Of a stretch of DNA of 64,000 nucleotides, positions 17,937-27,113 are shown in pieces (position 1 is the stretch's first letter; each line of letters opens with the position of its first letter). The translations under genes were made by a program, and so were the position numbers. This DNA is from Aureimonas endophytica (GTDB taxonomy: Bacteria; Pseudomonadota; Alphaproteobacteria; Rhizobiales; Rhizobiaceae): positions 1 through 64,000 of the forward strand of contig NZ_BMIQ01000001.1 in the NCBI RefSeq assembly GCF_014642635.1. Reading direction: 5' to 3'. The notes under the pieces were generated by a model. It was not told the origin of the DNA. It saw only the letters and a list, made by a program, of their open reading frames with translations, and did no database searches.

Positions 17937-18185
17937 TTACTTCAGGACGTAGGGCAGGAGGCCGAGGAAGCGGGCGCGCTTGATGGCCTGGGCCAGGGCG
18001 CGCTGGTTCTTCTGCGACACGGCCGTGATGCGGGACGGAACGATCTTGCCGCGCTCGGAAATGTAGCGCTGCAGCAGGCGCACGTCCTTGTAGTCGATCT
18101 TCGGCGCGTCGGACGCGGCGAAGGGATCGGACTTGCGGCGGCGGTGGAAGGGCCGACGGGTCGGCATCTGGGAAATATCGACCAT
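17937..18185 (-). CDS. rpsR: 30S ribosomal protein S18
   Basis: An 82-residue S18 with the conserved [18 protein letters not shown] block and [14 protein letters not shown]-like C-terminus ([14 protein letters not shown] here). It follows rpsF by 6 bases; S18 and S6 bind the small subunit platform together. Confidence 0.97.
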   Translation of the reverse strand: MVDISQMPTRRPFHRRRKSDPFAASDAPKIDYKDVRLLQRYISERGKIVPSRITAVSQKNQRALAQAIKRARFLGLLPYVLK

Positions 18186-18191
18186 GGCCTA

Positions 18192-18605
18192 TCACTCCCC
18201 ATCCATGCCGCGGTCGCGGCGCGGCGGACGGTCGTCGCGGTCGCGGCGCGGACGGTCGTCACGGTCGCGGCGCGGACGGTCGTCGCGCTTCTGCATCATG
18301 ACGGACTGGCTCTCCTCAAGAGCGTCCACCTTGATGGTGATGTAGCGCAGGATGTCCTCGTTGAAGCGCATCTGGCGCTCCATCTCCTGCACCGCCGCCG
18401 GCGGGGCGTCGATGTTCATCAGGGTGTAATAGGCCTTCCGGTTCTTCTTGATCCGGTAGGTGAGGGTCTTGAGACCCCAGTTCTCGACCTTGCCGACAGA
18501 GCCGCCATTCTCTTCGATCACGCCGCGGAACGCATCCACGAGCTGATCGACCTGCTGGCCGCTGATGTCCTGGCGGGCGAGAAACACGTGCTCGTAAAGA
18601 GCCAT
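18192..18605 (-). CDS. rpsF: 30S ribosomal protein S6
   Basis: A 137-residue S6. The first 100 or so residues are the standard ferredoxin-like fold ([15 protein letters not shown], then [19 protein letters not shown]). The C-terminus carries three tandem RDDRPRRD-type repeats, encoded by a 24-base DNA repeat, and ends RGMDGE. Charged S6 tails are common in this order, but this length and regularity are notable. It leads the operon rpsF-rpsR-DUF2232-rplI. Confidence 0.96.
   Translation of the reverse strand: MALYEHVFLARQDISGQQVDQLVDAFRGVIEENGGSVGKVENWGLKTLTYRIKKNRKAYYTLMNIDAPPAAVQEMERQMRFNEDILRYITIKVDALEESQSVMMQKRDDRPRRDRDDRPRRDRDDRPPRRDRGMDGE
18211..18285 (-). repeat. 24-base tandem repeat encoding the S6 tail
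   Basis: Three units: 18211-18237 (27 bases, one extra codon), 18238-18261 and 18262-18285. The last two differ at one base. They encode RDDRPPRRD and two RDDRPRRD units in the rpsF frame. Confidence 0.9.
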
Positions 18606-18766
18606 GGCGCTTCGCCTTTCCTGGTTTTCGTTTCGTCCTGCCCGGAACAGCGGCTAAGCCTCTGCGACTCTCCTGCGCGGGCCGCGAGGGCCGCATGGTC
18701 GGAAAGGCGCGTCGTAACGGACGGTCGAGAGCGGGGACACGGGAAGCGGACGCGCGAGGCGACCTC

Positions 18767-18814
18767 ATGCCGGCGAGCCGGCATCCTCCGTTCAGCCCCC
18801 GGCTTGTCGCCGGG
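18767..18814. repeat. Paired palindromes, possible dispersed intergenic repeat
   Basis: ATGCCGG-cgag-CCGGCAT (18767-18784) and CCCGGC-ttgtc-GCCGGG (18798-18814) lie 13 bases apart. Their GC-rich, mirror-like form and the CATTGCCCGG edge recall the short palindromic repeats scattered through many alphaproteobacterial genomes. No second copy is in this window. Confidence 0.45.
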
Positions 18815-18917
18815 CAATGACGTTGCGGCCGTTACAGCATCCGAACGGGGATGGCAAGCTTGGACGGCGCCGCCCCGCACTCGCGCCGGCGGGGCGGCGT
18901 CCGACTTCGCGTCCTTC

Positions 18918-18946
18918 TTGACAGATCCTTAACCATGGGCTGATGA
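18918..18946 (+). promoter_or_regulatory. Candidate fabD promoter
   Basis: A perfect -35 TTGACA (18918-18923) is followed after 17 bases by TGATGA (18941-18946), a weak -10. The start codon of fabD is 23 bases further on. Confidence 0.4.
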
Positions 18947-18969
18947 CGCGCCCACCAAAGGAGTGGGCG

Positions 18970-19914
18970 ATGAGTTTTGCCTTGATCTTCCCGGGACAGG
19001 GAAGCCAGAGCGTCGGCATGGGACGGGCGCTCTACGACGCCTTTCCCGAAAGCCGGTCGGTCTTCGAGGAGGTCGACGCGGCGCTCGGGGAGAAGCTGAG
19101 CCAAGTGATCTTCGAGGGGCCGGAAGACGCGCTGACCCGGACCGCCAATGCGCAGCCGGCGATCATGGCGGTGTCGCTCGCGGCCTTCCGGGCCCTGGAA
19201 GCGCGCGGTTTCGATGCGGCGAGGGCGGCCTTCGTCGCCGGCCATTCCCTGGGCGAATATTCGGCGCTCGCCGCCGCCGGCACCTTCTCGGTCGGCGAGA
19301 CCGCGCGGCTGCTGCGCATTCGCGGCGAGGCCATGCAGAAGGCCGTGCCGGTCGGCGAGGGCGCGATGGCGGCGATCCTCGGTCTGGAGGCGGAGGCGGT
19401 GGCCGCGCTCTGCGCCGAAGCCGAGCGCGAGGGAGGAATCTGTCAGCCGGCGAACGACAATGGCGGCGGGCAGATCGTCGTCTCGGGCTCCGCCGAGGCG
19501 GTCGCCCGCGCCGTCGCGCTGGCGCCCGAGCGCGGCGCCAAGCGCGCCATTCCGCTCGCCGTTTCCGCGCCCTTCCATTGCCGGCTGATGCAGCCCGCCG
19601 CCGAGGCGATGGCCGAGGCGCTGGCCGGGGCCGAGATGCGGGCGCCCCGCGTGCCGCTCGTCGCCAATGTCACGGCTTCGGCTCTGACCGATCCGGCCGA
19701 GATCCGCGCCCGGCTGGTCGAACAGGTGACGGGCCAGGTGCGCTGGCGCGAATCCGTGGAATTCATGGCGCGGTCCGGCGTCGAGACCCTGGTCGAAATC
19801 GGCAACGGCAAGGTGCTGGCCGGTCTTGCCAAGCGCATCGAGAAGGCGCTGAAGGTGGTGAATGTCGGCCTGCCGGCCGAAGTCGAGTCGGCCGAGGCCG
19901 CGATCGGCCGATAA
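18970..19914 (+). CDS. fabD: Malonyl-CoA--ACP transacylase
   Basis: A 314-residue enzyme that loads malonyl groups onto ACP for fatty acid synthesis. The N-terminal FPGQGSQ (7-13), the active-site GHSLG with Ser93, and APFHCRLM with the second catalytic residue His are all present. ATG 18970 is preferred: AAAGGAG precedes it by a few bases. It starts the fatty acid cluster fabD-fabG-acpP-fabF. Confidence 0.97.
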   Translation: MSFALIFPGQGSQSVGMGRALYDAFPESRSVFEEVDAALGEKLSQVIFEGPEDALTRTANAQPAIMAVSLAAFRALEARGFDAARAAFVAGHSLGEYSALAAAGTFSVGETARLLRIRGEAMQKAVPVGEGAMAAILGLEAEAVAALCAEAEREGGICQPANDNGGGQIVVSGSAEAVARAVALAPERGAKRAIPLAVSAPFHCRLMQPAAEAMAEALAGAEMRAPRVPLVANVTASALTDPAEIRARLVEQVTGQVRWRESVEFMARSGVETLVEIGNGKVLAGLAKRIEKALKVVNVGLPAEVESAEAAIGR

Positions 19915-19945
19915 GAGCCGGACGTCGAGGAACAAGGGAGGCGAC

Positions 19946-20683
19946 ATGTTCGATCTGACCGGCCGCAGGGCGCTCGTCACGGGCGCCAGCGGCGGCATCG
20001 GCGAGGCGATCGCGAAGGCGCTGCATGCGGCGGGCGCGAGCGTCGGCCTGCACGGCACGCGCCGCGAGAAGCTGGAGGAACTGGCTGCGGCGCTCGGCGA
20101 GCGCGCCCATGTCCTGCCCGCCGATCTCGGTAGCCGCGAGGGCCAGACGGGGCTCGCCGAGGCGGCCGAGGCGGCGATGGACGGCGTCGACATCCTCGTC
20201 AACAATGCCGGCATCACCAAGGACGGGCTCTTCGTGCGCATGAGCGACGAGGACTGGGACAAGGTGCTGGAAGTGAACCTCACTGCGGCGATGCGTCTCA
20301 CGCGCGCCCTGACCCATCCGATGATGCGCCGCCGCTTCGGCCGCATCGTCAACATCACCTCGGTCGTCGCCGTGACCGGCAATCCCGGCCAGGCGAACTA
20401 CTGCGCCGCCAAGGCCGGCATGATCGGCTTCACCAAGTCGCTGGCGCAGGAGATCGCCTCGCGCAACGTGACGGTGAACTGCATCGCGCCCGGCTTCATC
20501 GAAAGCGCGATGACCGGCAAGCTGAACGACAAGCAGAAGGAGGCGATCATGGGCGCCATCCCGATGCGCCGGATGGGGATCGGCGGCGACATCGCCGCCG
20601 CCGCCCTCTATCTGGCCTCCGACGAGGCCGCCTATGTCACGGGGCAGACGCTGCACGTGAACGGCGGCATGGCCATGATCTGA
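19946..20683 (+). CDS. fabG: 3-oxoacyl-[ACP] reductase
   Basis: A 245-residue SDR enzyme that reduces 3-oxoacyl-ACP with NADPH. TGASGGIG is at 12-19, NNAG at 86-89, and the catalytic set Ser139, Tyr152, Lys156 is intact. The C-terminus HVNGGMAMI is typical. AAGGGAGG lies just before ATG 19946. It follows fabD by 31 bases and clearly belongs with it. Confidence 0.97.
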   Translation: MFDLTGRRALVTGASGGIGEAIAKALHAAGASVGLHGTRREKLEELAAALGERAHVLPADLGSREGQTGLAEAAEAAMDGVDILVNNAGITKDGLFVRMSDEDWDKVLEVNLTAAMRLTRALTHPMMRRRFGRIVNITSVVAVTGNPGQANYCAAKAGMIGFTKSLAQEIASRNVTVNCIAPGFIESAMTGKLNDKQKEAIMGAIPMRRMGIGGDIAAAALYLASDEAAYVTGQTLHVNGGMAMI

Positions 20684-20758
20684 ACCGCCGCTGCCCGTTG
20701 ATTCGGCTCGTTCATGCGGAAAACTTCGGCATGACGAAGTCGGAACGGCGAGCAAAGC

Positions 20759-20787
20759 TTGATTCAACCGCTCGCCGCGTCTAACCA
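20759..20787 (+). promoter_or_regulatory. Weak candidate promoter for acpP
   Basis: TTGATT (20759-20764) precedes GTCTAACCA in the 137-base gap between fabG and acpP. The gap length and the high ACP demand make an own promoter likely, but the -10 is poor. Confidence 0.25.
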
Positions 20788-20820
20788 GAGCGGCGAAATT
20801 CTCCCAACCGAGGAATACAC

Positions 20821-21057
20821 ATGAGCGATGTCGCTGAACGCGTGAAGAAGATCGTGGTCGAGCACCTGGGCGTCGAAGCCGACAAGGTGACGGAGAACGC
20901 GAGCTTCATCGACGACCTGGGCGCGGACAGCCTCGACACGGTCGAGCTCGTGATGGCCTTCGAGGAAGAGTTCGGCGTCGAGATCCCGGACGATGCCGCC
21001 GAGACCATCCTGACGGTCGGCGACGCGGTCAAGTTCATCGAGAAGAACCAGTCCTGA
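20821..21057 (+). CDS. acpP: Acyl carrier protein
   Basis: A 78-residue, acidic carrier protein. The phosphopantetheine site is Ser37 in [14 protein letters not shown] ribosome binding site (GAGGAA) lies 6-10 bases before ATG 20821. It carries growing acyl chains between FabD, FabF and FabG and is also needed for lipid A. Confidence 0.98.
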   Translation: MSDVAERVKKIVVEHLGVEADKVTENASFIDDLGADSLDTVELVMAFEEEFGVEIPDDAAETILTVGDAVKFIEKNQS

Positions 21058-21096
21058 CGCGGTCCTGACGCGCACGTCTGGTTGATTGGGAGCGTA

Positions 21097-22362
21097 ATGA
21101 GACGAGTCGTCATTACCGGCGTCGGGATGGTGAGCCCTCTCGGCGCCGGGGCCGGCATCACTTGGAAGCGCCTTCTGAGCGGCCGGAGCGGAGCGCGTCG
21201 GATCGAATCCTTCGAGGTTTCCGACATTCCTTGCCAGATCGCCTGCGAGATTCCTCGCGGCGACGGTTCCGACGGAACCTTCAATCCCGACCAGTGGATG
21301 GAGCCGAAGGAACAGCGCAAGGTCGACGACTTCATCATCTATGCCGTCGCGGCGGCCTCCGAGGCGCTGGACGATGCCGACTGGCATCCCGAGACCGACG
21401 AGGACCAGTGCGCGACGGGCGTTCTGATCGGCTCGGGCATCGGCGGGCTGCAGAGCATCCACGACACGTCGCTGCTCCTTTCCGAGAAGGGGCCGCGCCG
21501 CGTCTCTCCCTTCTTCATCCCCGGCAGTCTGATCAACCTCGCCTCCGGCCAGGTCTCGATCCGCAACAAGCTGCGCGGGCCGAATTCCTCCGTCGTCACC
21601 GCCTGTTCCACGGGCGCGCATGCGATCGGCGACGCCTCCCGGCTGATCGCCCTCGGCGATGCCGACGTGATGGTGGCGGGCGGCACCGAGTCGCCGGTCT
21701 GCCGCATCTCGATGGCCGGCTTCTCCGCCTGCAAGGCGCTCTCCACCCATTTCAACGACGACCCGACGCGCGGCTCGCGGCCCTATGATCGCGATCGCGA
21801 CGGCTTCGTGATGGGCGAGGGCGCCGGGATCGTCGTCCTCGAGGAGCTCGACCATGCCCGGGCGCGCGGCGCCAAGATCTATGCCGAGGTGATCGGCTAC
21901 GGCATGTCGGGCGACGCCTTCCACATCACCGCCCCGGCCGAGAGCGGCGACGGCGCCTATCGCTGCATGACGGCGGCGCTGAAGCGCGCCGGCATCCGGC
22001 CGGACGAGATCGACTATATCAACGCCCATGGCACCTCGACGCCGCTCGGCGACGAGATCGAGCTTCGGGCGATCGAGCGGCTGCTCGGCGACGCCGCCGA
22101 AGGCCGCCTGATGTCCTCGACGAAATCCGCCATCGGCCACCTTCTCGGCGCGGCGGGCTCGGTCGAGGCGATCTTCTGCGCCCTGGCGATCCGCGATCAG
22201 GTCGCGCCGCCGACGCTCAATCTCGACAATCCCTCCGTCGAGACGAAGATCGATCTCGTGCCGCACGAGAAGCGCGCCGCGAAGATCGACGTCGCTCTGT
22301 CGAACTCCTTCGGCTTCGGCGGCACCAACGCCTCGCTGGTGCTGCGGCGCCTCGCCGACTGA
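21097..22362 (+). CDS. fabF: 3-oxoacyl-[ACP] synthase II
   Basis: A 421-residue condensing enzyme of KAS II type. The Cys-His-His triad is complete: Cys170 in VVTACSTGAHAI, His311 in INAHGTSTPLGD and His348 in KSAIGHLLGAAG. ATG 21097 gives the usual MRRVVITGVGMVSPLG start; an ATG five codons upstream is also possible. It is 39 bases after acpP. Confidence 0.96.
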   Translation: MRRVVITGVGMVSPLGAGAGITWKRLLSGRSGARRIESFEVSDIPCQIACEIPRGDGSDGTFNPDQWMEPKEQRKVDDFIIYAVAAASEALDDADWHPETDEDQCATGVLIGSGIGGLQSIHDTSLLLSEKGPRRVSPFFIPGSLINLASGQVSIRNKLRGPNSSVVTACSTGAHAIGDASRLIALGDADVMVAGGTESPVCRISMAGFSACKALSTHFNDDPTRGSRPYDRDRDGFVMGEGAGIVVLEELDHARARGAKIYAEVIGYGMSGDAFHITAPAESGDGAYRCMTAALKRAGIRPDEIDYINAHGTSTPLGDEIELRAIERLLGDAAEGRLMSSTKSAIGHLLGAAGSVEAIFCALAIRDQVAPPTLNLDNPSVETKIDLVPHEKRAAKIDVALSNSFGFGGTNASLVLRRLAD

Positions 22363-22370
22363 CGGCGCCC

Positions 22371-22402
22371 AGCGGAGCCGCAAGCTCCGCTCATCCGTCT
22401 TT
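22371..22402 (+). terminator. Weak candidate terminator after fabF
   Basis: AGCGGAG (22371-22377) and CTCCGCT (22385-22391) form a perfect 7-bp stem with a 7-base loop 8 bases past the stop. The following CATCCGTCTTT is only modestly U-rich. Confidence 0.4.
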
Positions 22403-22436
22403 CGCCACATTGGAAAACTACTCCGACGCGGATCGT

Positions 22437-22454
22437 TTCGTCCCGCGGGACGAA
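22437..22454 (+). repeat. Perfect 18-base palindrome upstream of mltG
   Basis: TTCGTCCCGCGGGACGAA is fully self-complementary. It lies 23 bases before the mltG start. It could be an operator or, as RNA, a 7-bp stem with a CGCG loop. Confidence 0.6.
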
Positions 22455-22477
22455 GCCGGAATTTGGGGTGAGGGGCC

Positions 22478-23623
22478 TTGAGCGAGGAACCGAAACAGGC
22501 CGATGCCGGGCCGCGCGGAGCGGGGCCGGACGCGGGCAAGGGACCGCGCCCGGTGCGGCCGCCGCCGCGCTCGCGCCGCGCCCGCAGCCGCATCGTCGTC
22601 TTCTTCAACACGCTTCTGTCCGGCGCCCTCGTCGTCTGCCTCGCCGCGGCCGTCCTCTTCTTCTGGGGGCGCTCCGAATTCGAGAGCCCCGGCCCGCTCG
22701 AGGTCGAGAAGGCCGTGGTCGTGCCGCAGAAGGCGCGCGCCGAGGCGATCGGCGACATTCTCGAACGCGCCGGCGTCATCAGCAATGCCCGCGTCTTCCA
22801 GGCGGGCATCTGGGCCGAGAAGGCCGGCGCGAAGCTGAAGGCCGGCGAATACGGCTTCGAGCCGGGCATCTCGATGCGCGGCGTCCTCGACAAGCTGATG
22901 CGCGGCGACTCGATCCTCCATTCGGTGGTGATCCCGGAAGGCTGGACCGTAAAGCAGATCTTCGACCGCGTCGGCGCCGAGGAGGTGCTGACCGGCGACC
23001 TGCCGCCCATGCCCGCCGAAGGCACGCTGCGGCCGGACACCTATCGCGTCCAGCGCGGCATGGCGCGGGCCGAACTCATCCGCAAGATGCAGGAGGCGCA
23101 GACCGACCTCGTCGCCGAGGTCTGGGAGCGGCGCGACAAGGACCTGCCGCTGAAGGATATCGGCCAGTTCGTGACGCTCGCTTCGATCGTGGAGAAGGAA
23201 ACGGGCAAGGCGGACGAGCGGCCGCGCGTCGCCGCCGTCTTCATGAACCGGCTGAAGAAGGGCATGCGCCTCCAGTCGGACCCGACCATCATCTACGCCG
23301 TCTGGGGCGGCGCCGGCAAACCCTCGGACGAGCCGATCCGCCAGTCGCATATCCGCAACGAAAGCCCCTACAACACCTATGTGGTGAAGGGACTGCCGCC
23401 GGGGCCGATCGCCTGTCCGGGCCGCGCCGCGCTCGAAGCCGTCGCCAATCCGGCGACGACGAAGGACGTCTATTTCGTCGCCGACGGCGATGGCGGCCAT
23501 GTCTTCGCCTCGACGCTCGAAGAGCATAACGCCAATGTCCGGCGCTATCGCGAGATCGAGAAGCAGCGAAACCTGCCGGTTCCCGCCACCGTCGGTCTGG
23601 ACGACCCGGTTCTCGCGCAGTAA
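22478..23623 (+). CDS. mltG: Endolytic peptidoglycan transglycosylase MltG
   Basis: A 381-residue YceG-like protein. A Pro/Arg-rich cytoplasmic start (about 1-42) leads to one membrane helix (about 43-65) and a periplasmic LysM-like plus catalytic region. The catalytic segment ASIVEKETG lies around residues 235-243, followed by FMNRLKKGMRLQSDPTIIYA and SPYNTYVVKGLPPGPI, all diagnostic. It cuts nascent glycan strands and sets their length. The start is TTG 22478, preceded by a GAGG. Position after the fab genes is conserved in this order. Confidence 0.94.
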   Translation: MSEEPKQADAGPRGAGPDAGKGPRPVRPPPRSRRARSRIVVFFNTLLSGALVVCLAAAVLFFWGRSEFESPGPLEVEKAVVVPQKARAEAIGDILERAGVISNARVFQAGIWAEKAGAKLKAGEYGFEPGISMRGVLDKLMRGDSILHSVVIPEGWTVKQIFDRVGAEEVLTGDLPPMPAEGTLRPDTYRVQRGMARAELIRKMQEAQTDLVAEVWERRDKDLPLKDIGQFVTLASIVEKETGKADERPRVAAVFMNRLKKGMRLQSDPTIIYAVWGGAGKPSDEPIRQSHIRNESPYNTYVVKGLPPGPIACPGRAALEAVANPATTKDVYFVADGDGGHVFASTLEEHNANVRRYREIEKQRNLPVPATVGLDDPVLAQ

Positions 23624-23668
23624 TCCCTGGCCGGGCGCCGCCGCCGGCGGCCGGAAGGGAGACGGCCG

Positions 23669-24562
23669 ATGCCTGTCGCGAGCATGACGGGCTTCGCCCG
23701 CGCCGAAACACGCCATGCGGACGAAAGCTTCGTCTTCGAATTGCGGGCGGTGAACGGCAAGGGGCTGGAACTGCGCCTGCGCCTGCCGCCCGGCTTCGAG
23801 AGCCTGGAGCCGGAGATCCGCCGCCTCGCGGCCTCCCGGCTGACGCGCGGCAATGTCCAGATCGCCCTTTCGGCCGGCAAGACCGAAAGCCGGACGCGCT
23901 TTTCCGTCAACGAGGCGGTGCTGGCCGAGGTGCTGGCCCTCAGCGACCGGCTCGTCGCCGCCGGTCATGCCGTGACGCCGACGGCCGACGGCCTTCTGTC
24001 GCTGCGCGGCGTGATCGAGAACGGCGAGGCCGGCATGGCGGAGGCCGCGCCCGGGCCGGAACGGATCGAAGCCGCCCAGGCCGGCTTCGCCGAGGCGCTG
24101 GAAGCGCTCGTCGCGGCGCGGCGGGCGGAGGGCGCCGCGATCGCCGACGTGCTCCGGGCCCGGCTCGACGAGATGGCCATCCTGGTCGAACGCGCCGAAC
24201 GCGATCCGGCGCGCCAGCCGAATGCGATCCGCGAGCGGCTCGACGCGCAGCTGGCGCTGTTGTTGCAGGGCAAGGGCGGGCAGATCGACGAGGCGCGGCT
24301 TCTCGGCGAAGTGGCGCTGCTGGCGACAAGGGCCGATATTCGCGAGGAGCTCGACCGGCTGCGGGCGCATCTCGACGCGGCGCGCGCTCTTCTGAACGAA
24401 GGCGGCGCCATCGGGCGGCGGCTGGATTTCCTTTCACAGGAATTCAACCGGGAGGCCAATACACTATGCTCCAAATCCAACGCGACGTCGCTGACGGCGA
24501 TCGGCCTTGAGCTGAAGGTCGTCGTCGATCAGTTCCGCGAGCAGGTGCAGAACATCGAATGA
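23669..24562 (+). CDS. yicC: YicC family endoribonuclease-like protein
   Basis: A 297-residue protein with the N-terminal MTGFARAET block and the C-terminal [18 protein letters not shown] block that define the YicC family. Members have been described as endoribonucleases and stress-survival proteins. The coding region overlaps gmk by 4 bases (ATGA), so translation is probably coupled. yicC-gmk pairing is widespread. Confidence 0.92.
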   Translation: MPVASMTGFARAETRHADESFVFELRAVNGKGLELRLRLPPGFESLEPEIRRLAASRLTRGNVQIALSAGKTESRTRFSVNEAVLAEVLALSDRLVAAGHAVTPTADGLLSLRGVIENGEAGMAEAAPGPERIEAAQAGFAEALEALVAARRAEGAAIADVLRARLDEMAILVERAERDPARQPNAIRERLDAQLALLLQGKGGQIDEARLLGEVALLATRADIREELDRLRAHLDAARALLNEGGAIGRRLDFLSQEFNREANTLCSKSNATSLTAIGLELKVVVDQFREQVQNIE

Positions 24563-25236
24563 CCCTCTCCGCCGCCAAGACCTCGCATGCCGGCATCGAG
24601 CGCCGGGGCATCATGCTGATCCTCTCCTCGCCCTCCGGCGCGGGCAAGTCGACCATCGCGCAACGCCTGCTCGAGACCGACGAGCGCTTCTCGCTGTCCG
24701 TCAGCGTCACCACGCGCGACCGGCGGCCGAGCGAGATCGAAGGCCGGCACTACCATTTCATCGGGCGCGACGAGTTCGTGCAGCTGCGCGAGGCCGACGC
24801 CCTCCTGGAATCGGCCGAGGTGCATGGCAATCTCTACGGCACGCCGCGCGCGCCGGTGGAAGCGGCGATGCAGGCCGGGCGCGACATGCTCTTCGACATT
24901 GACTGGCAGGGCGCCGAGCAGATGCAGGCGAAGGCGAAGGCCGACATCGTCTCCGTCTTCATCCTGCCGCCGACCATGGCGGAACTGCAGAAGCGCTTGA
25001 CGCGGCGGGCGGAGGATTCCAGCGGGACGATCGAGAAGCGGCTGCGCAATGCCCGGCAGGAGATCGCGCGCTGGGTCGATTACGATTACGTCGTCGTGAA
25101 CTACGATCTCGAACAAGCCTTCGCGGAAGTGCAGGCGATCGTCGCGGCCGAGCGGCTGCGCTGCGCCCGGCGCCCGGGCCTGCGCCACTTCGCCGGCTCG
25201 CTCATCGAGCAGAAGCTGGCGGGCCTCGACGTCTGA
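24559..25236 (+). CDS. gmk: Guanylate kinase
   Basis: A 225-residue enzyme that phosphorylates GMP to GDP. The P-loop [10 protein letters not shown] is at 23-32, followed by [21 protein letters not shown], the GMP-binding part. An N-terminal extension of about 18 residues precedes the core; ATG 24559 overlaps the yicC stop. The gene ends 3 bases from the convergent rsmA. Confidence 0.96.
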   Translation: MTLSAAKTSHAGIERRGIMLILSSPSGAGKSTIAQRLLETDERFSLSVSVTTRDRRPSEIEGRHYHFIGRDEFVQLREADALLESAEVHGNLYGTPRAPVEAAMQAGRDMLFDIDWQGAEQMQAKAKADIVSVFILPPTMAELQKRLTRRAEDSSGTIEKRLRNARQEIARWVDYDYVVVNYDLEQAFAEVQAIVAAERLRCARRPGLRHFAGSLIEQKLAGLDV

Positions 25237-25239
25237 TGG

Positions 25240-26067
25240 TCAGAGAAGCCGCGCCAGCCGGCAGAATTCCTCGACCGAGAGCGTCTCGGCCCGCCGCTGC
25301 GGGTCGATTTCCGCCCGCACCAGCAGAGCCTCGCCGCCGAGGCTCTTCAGGCTCTGGCGCAGCATCTTACGGCGCTGGCCGAAGGCGGCAGCGGTGACCG
25401 TTTCGAGCGACTTCAGCGGCACGTCGATCGGCTCCGGTCGGGGCACCAGCCGCACGATGGAGGACGTGACCTTGGGCGGCGGCGTGAAGGCCTCGCGCGA
25501 AACGTCGAAGAGAATCGCGGCATGCGCCCGCCAGCCGGCCAGGACGCCGAGCCGGCCATAGGCGGCGATTCCGTGAGTGGCGACGATGCGCTCGGCCACC
25601 TCGCGCTGGAACATCAGCACCATCTCGCTCCAGAGCGGCGGCCAGGCGGCGGGCGTGAGCCAGTTCAAGAGCAGCTGCGTGCCGACATTGTAGGGCAGGT
25701 TGGCGACGATCTTCGCCGGCCGGCCGCCGGTCAGGCTCGCGATGTCGACCGTCAGCGCATCGGCCTCGATCACCGTCAGCCGGCCCGGATAATGCGCGGC
25801 GATCTCGGCCAGCGCCCCGAGGCAGCGGGGGTCCTTCTCGATGGCGACGACGCGCGGCGCGCCCTCGGAGAGGAGCGCGCGCGTCAGCCCGCCGGGACCG
25901 GGGCCGACCTCGATCACGACATGATCGTCGAAGGGCAGAGCCTGCCGCGCGATGCGGCCGGTGAGATTGAGATCGAGCAGGAAGTTCTGGCCGAGCGCCC
26001 GGCGCGGATCGAGTCCGTGCTCGGTCATCACGGCGCGCAGCGGCGGCAATCCGTCCATGGCGGTCAA
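25240..26067 (-). CDS. rsmA: 16S rRNA (adenine(1518)-N6/adenine(1519)-N6)-dimethyltransferase
   Basis: A 275-residue KsgA enzyme that dimethylates two adenines near the 3' end of 16S rRNA late in small-subunit assembly. The SAM motif [14 protein letters not shown] (53-66) and catalytic NLPY (123-126) are present. The TTG at 26067 gives four residues before DGLPPLR, as in typical relatives, and overlaps the pdxA stop; ATG 26058 is an alternative. It is the last gene of the lptF-to-rsmA run. Confidence 0.96.
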   Translation of the reverse strand: MTAMDGLPPLRAVMTEHGLDPRRALGQNFLLDLNLTGRIARQALPFDDHVVIEVGPGPGGLTRALLSEGAPRVVAIEKDPRCLGALAEIAAHYPGRLTVIEADALTVDIASLTGGRPAKIVANLPYNVGTQLLLNWLTPAAWPPLWSEMVLMFQREVAERIVATHGIAAYGRLGVLAGWRAHAAILFDVSREAFTPPPKVTSSIVRLVPRPEPIDVPLKSLETVTAAAFGQRRKMLRQSLKSLGGEALLVRAEIDPQRRAETLSVEEFCRLARLL

Positions 26068-27113
26068 GCCGCGGTCGAGGCCGGCCGGCCCGCGCGTTCC
26101 GCCATGCGGGCGGCGAGGCGGATCGCGGCGATCATGCTGGCCGGGCGCGCCGCGCCGGTGCCGGCGAGGTTGCTCGCCGTGCCGTGATCGGGCGAGGTGC
26201 GGACGAGCGGCAGGCCGAGCGTCACGTTCACGGTCTCGTCGAAGGCGAGGGTCTTCGCCGGGATCAGCGCCTGATCGTGATACATGCAGAGCGCGACGTC
26301 GTAGCCGTGCCGGGCTTCCGGGTGGAACATCGTGTCGCCGGGCAGGGGGCCGAAGGCGTCGATGCCCTCCGCCCGCAAGGCCTCGACGGCCGGGCGGATG
26401 ACGCGCTCGTCCTCCTCGCCGATGGCACCCCGCTCGCCGGCATGCGGATTGAGACCCGACACGGCGAGACGCGGTTCGGGAAAGCCGAGGCGCTCGCGCA
26501 GGTCCCGCGCGGTGATGCGCGCCGTCGCGACGATCAGCTCGGTGGTGAGCTGCTTCGGCACTTCGGATAGGGGAATGTGGATCGTCACCGGCACGCAGGA
26601 GAGTTCCGGCCCGGCGAGCAGCATCACCGGCATGAAGGGCCGGCCGAGGATCGCGGCGCAGAGATCGGCGAGATATTCCGTATGGCCGGGATGGCGAAAG
26701 CCGGCATCGTAGAGCGCCTTCTTGTCGATCGGCGCGGTGACGATGCCGCAGCAGCGCCCTTCGAGCACCAGCCGCACGGCGCGATCGATCGCCTCGATCG
26801 TCCCGAGCGCATTGGCGGTGTCGAGCCGGCCCGGCGTCTCCTCGTGGCGATTGGCGAGCGGCAGCACGGGCAGGGCGCGCGGGAAGAGGTCGATGGCCGC
26901 TTCCGGCGCCTCGATCGCCTCGATCGCGAGGGACAGGCCGAGGCGCGCGGCGCGGCGGTGCAGCATCGCCGGATCGGCCAGCATCAGGAAGGGCGGCAGG
27001 CCGAGCGCGGCGCGGGCCTCGAAAGCCGCGAGGGCGACATCCGGCCCGATGCCGGACGGCTCGCCGACCGTCAGAGCCAAAGGCAGCAAGGAGGGCCCCG
27101 CCGCGACGCTCAA
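26064..27113 (-). CDS. pdxA: 4-hydroxythreonine-4-phosphate dehydrogenase
   Basis: A 349-residue enzyme of pyridoxal phosphate synthesis by the DXP-dependent route. The family blocks GEPSGIGPD at the N-terminus, metal-binding [19 protein letters not shown] and [16 protein letters not shown] are intact. It overlaps surA and rsmA by 4 bases on each side. The surA-pdxA-rsmA order is the classical one. Confidence 0.96.
   Translation of the reverse strand: MSVAAGPSLLPLALTVGEPSGIGPDVALAAFEARAALGLPPFLMLADPAMLHRRAARLGLSLAIEAIEAPEAAIDLFPRALPVLPLANRHEETPGRLDTANALGTIEAIDRAVRLVLEGRCCGIVTAPIDKKALYDAGFRHPGHTEYLADLCAAILGRPFMPVMLLAGPELSCVPVTIHIPLSEVPKQLTTELIVATARITARDLRERLGFPEPRLAVSGLNPHAGERGAIGEEDERVIRPAVEALRAEGIDAFGPLPGDTMFHPEARHGYDVALCMYHDQALIPAKTLAFDETVNVTLGLPLVRTSPDHGTASNLAGTGAARPASMIAAIRLAARMAERAGRPASTAA

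Larger units (their letters stand above)
18606..18969. other. 364-base divergent intergenic region between rpsF and fabD
   Basis: No gene is visible. It holds the leader and probable promoter of rpsF (a weak pair TTGCCA 18857-18852 and TGTAAC 18836-18831 on the minus strand, 15-base spacer), a pair of palindromes at 18767-18814, and a candidate fabD promoter at 18918-18946. A ribosome binding site AAAGGAG ends just before fabD. Confidence 0.6.

Noticed and set aside
18211-18285. CRISPR-like array
   Set aside because: The units are contiguous with no spacers and encode the S6 tail in frame.
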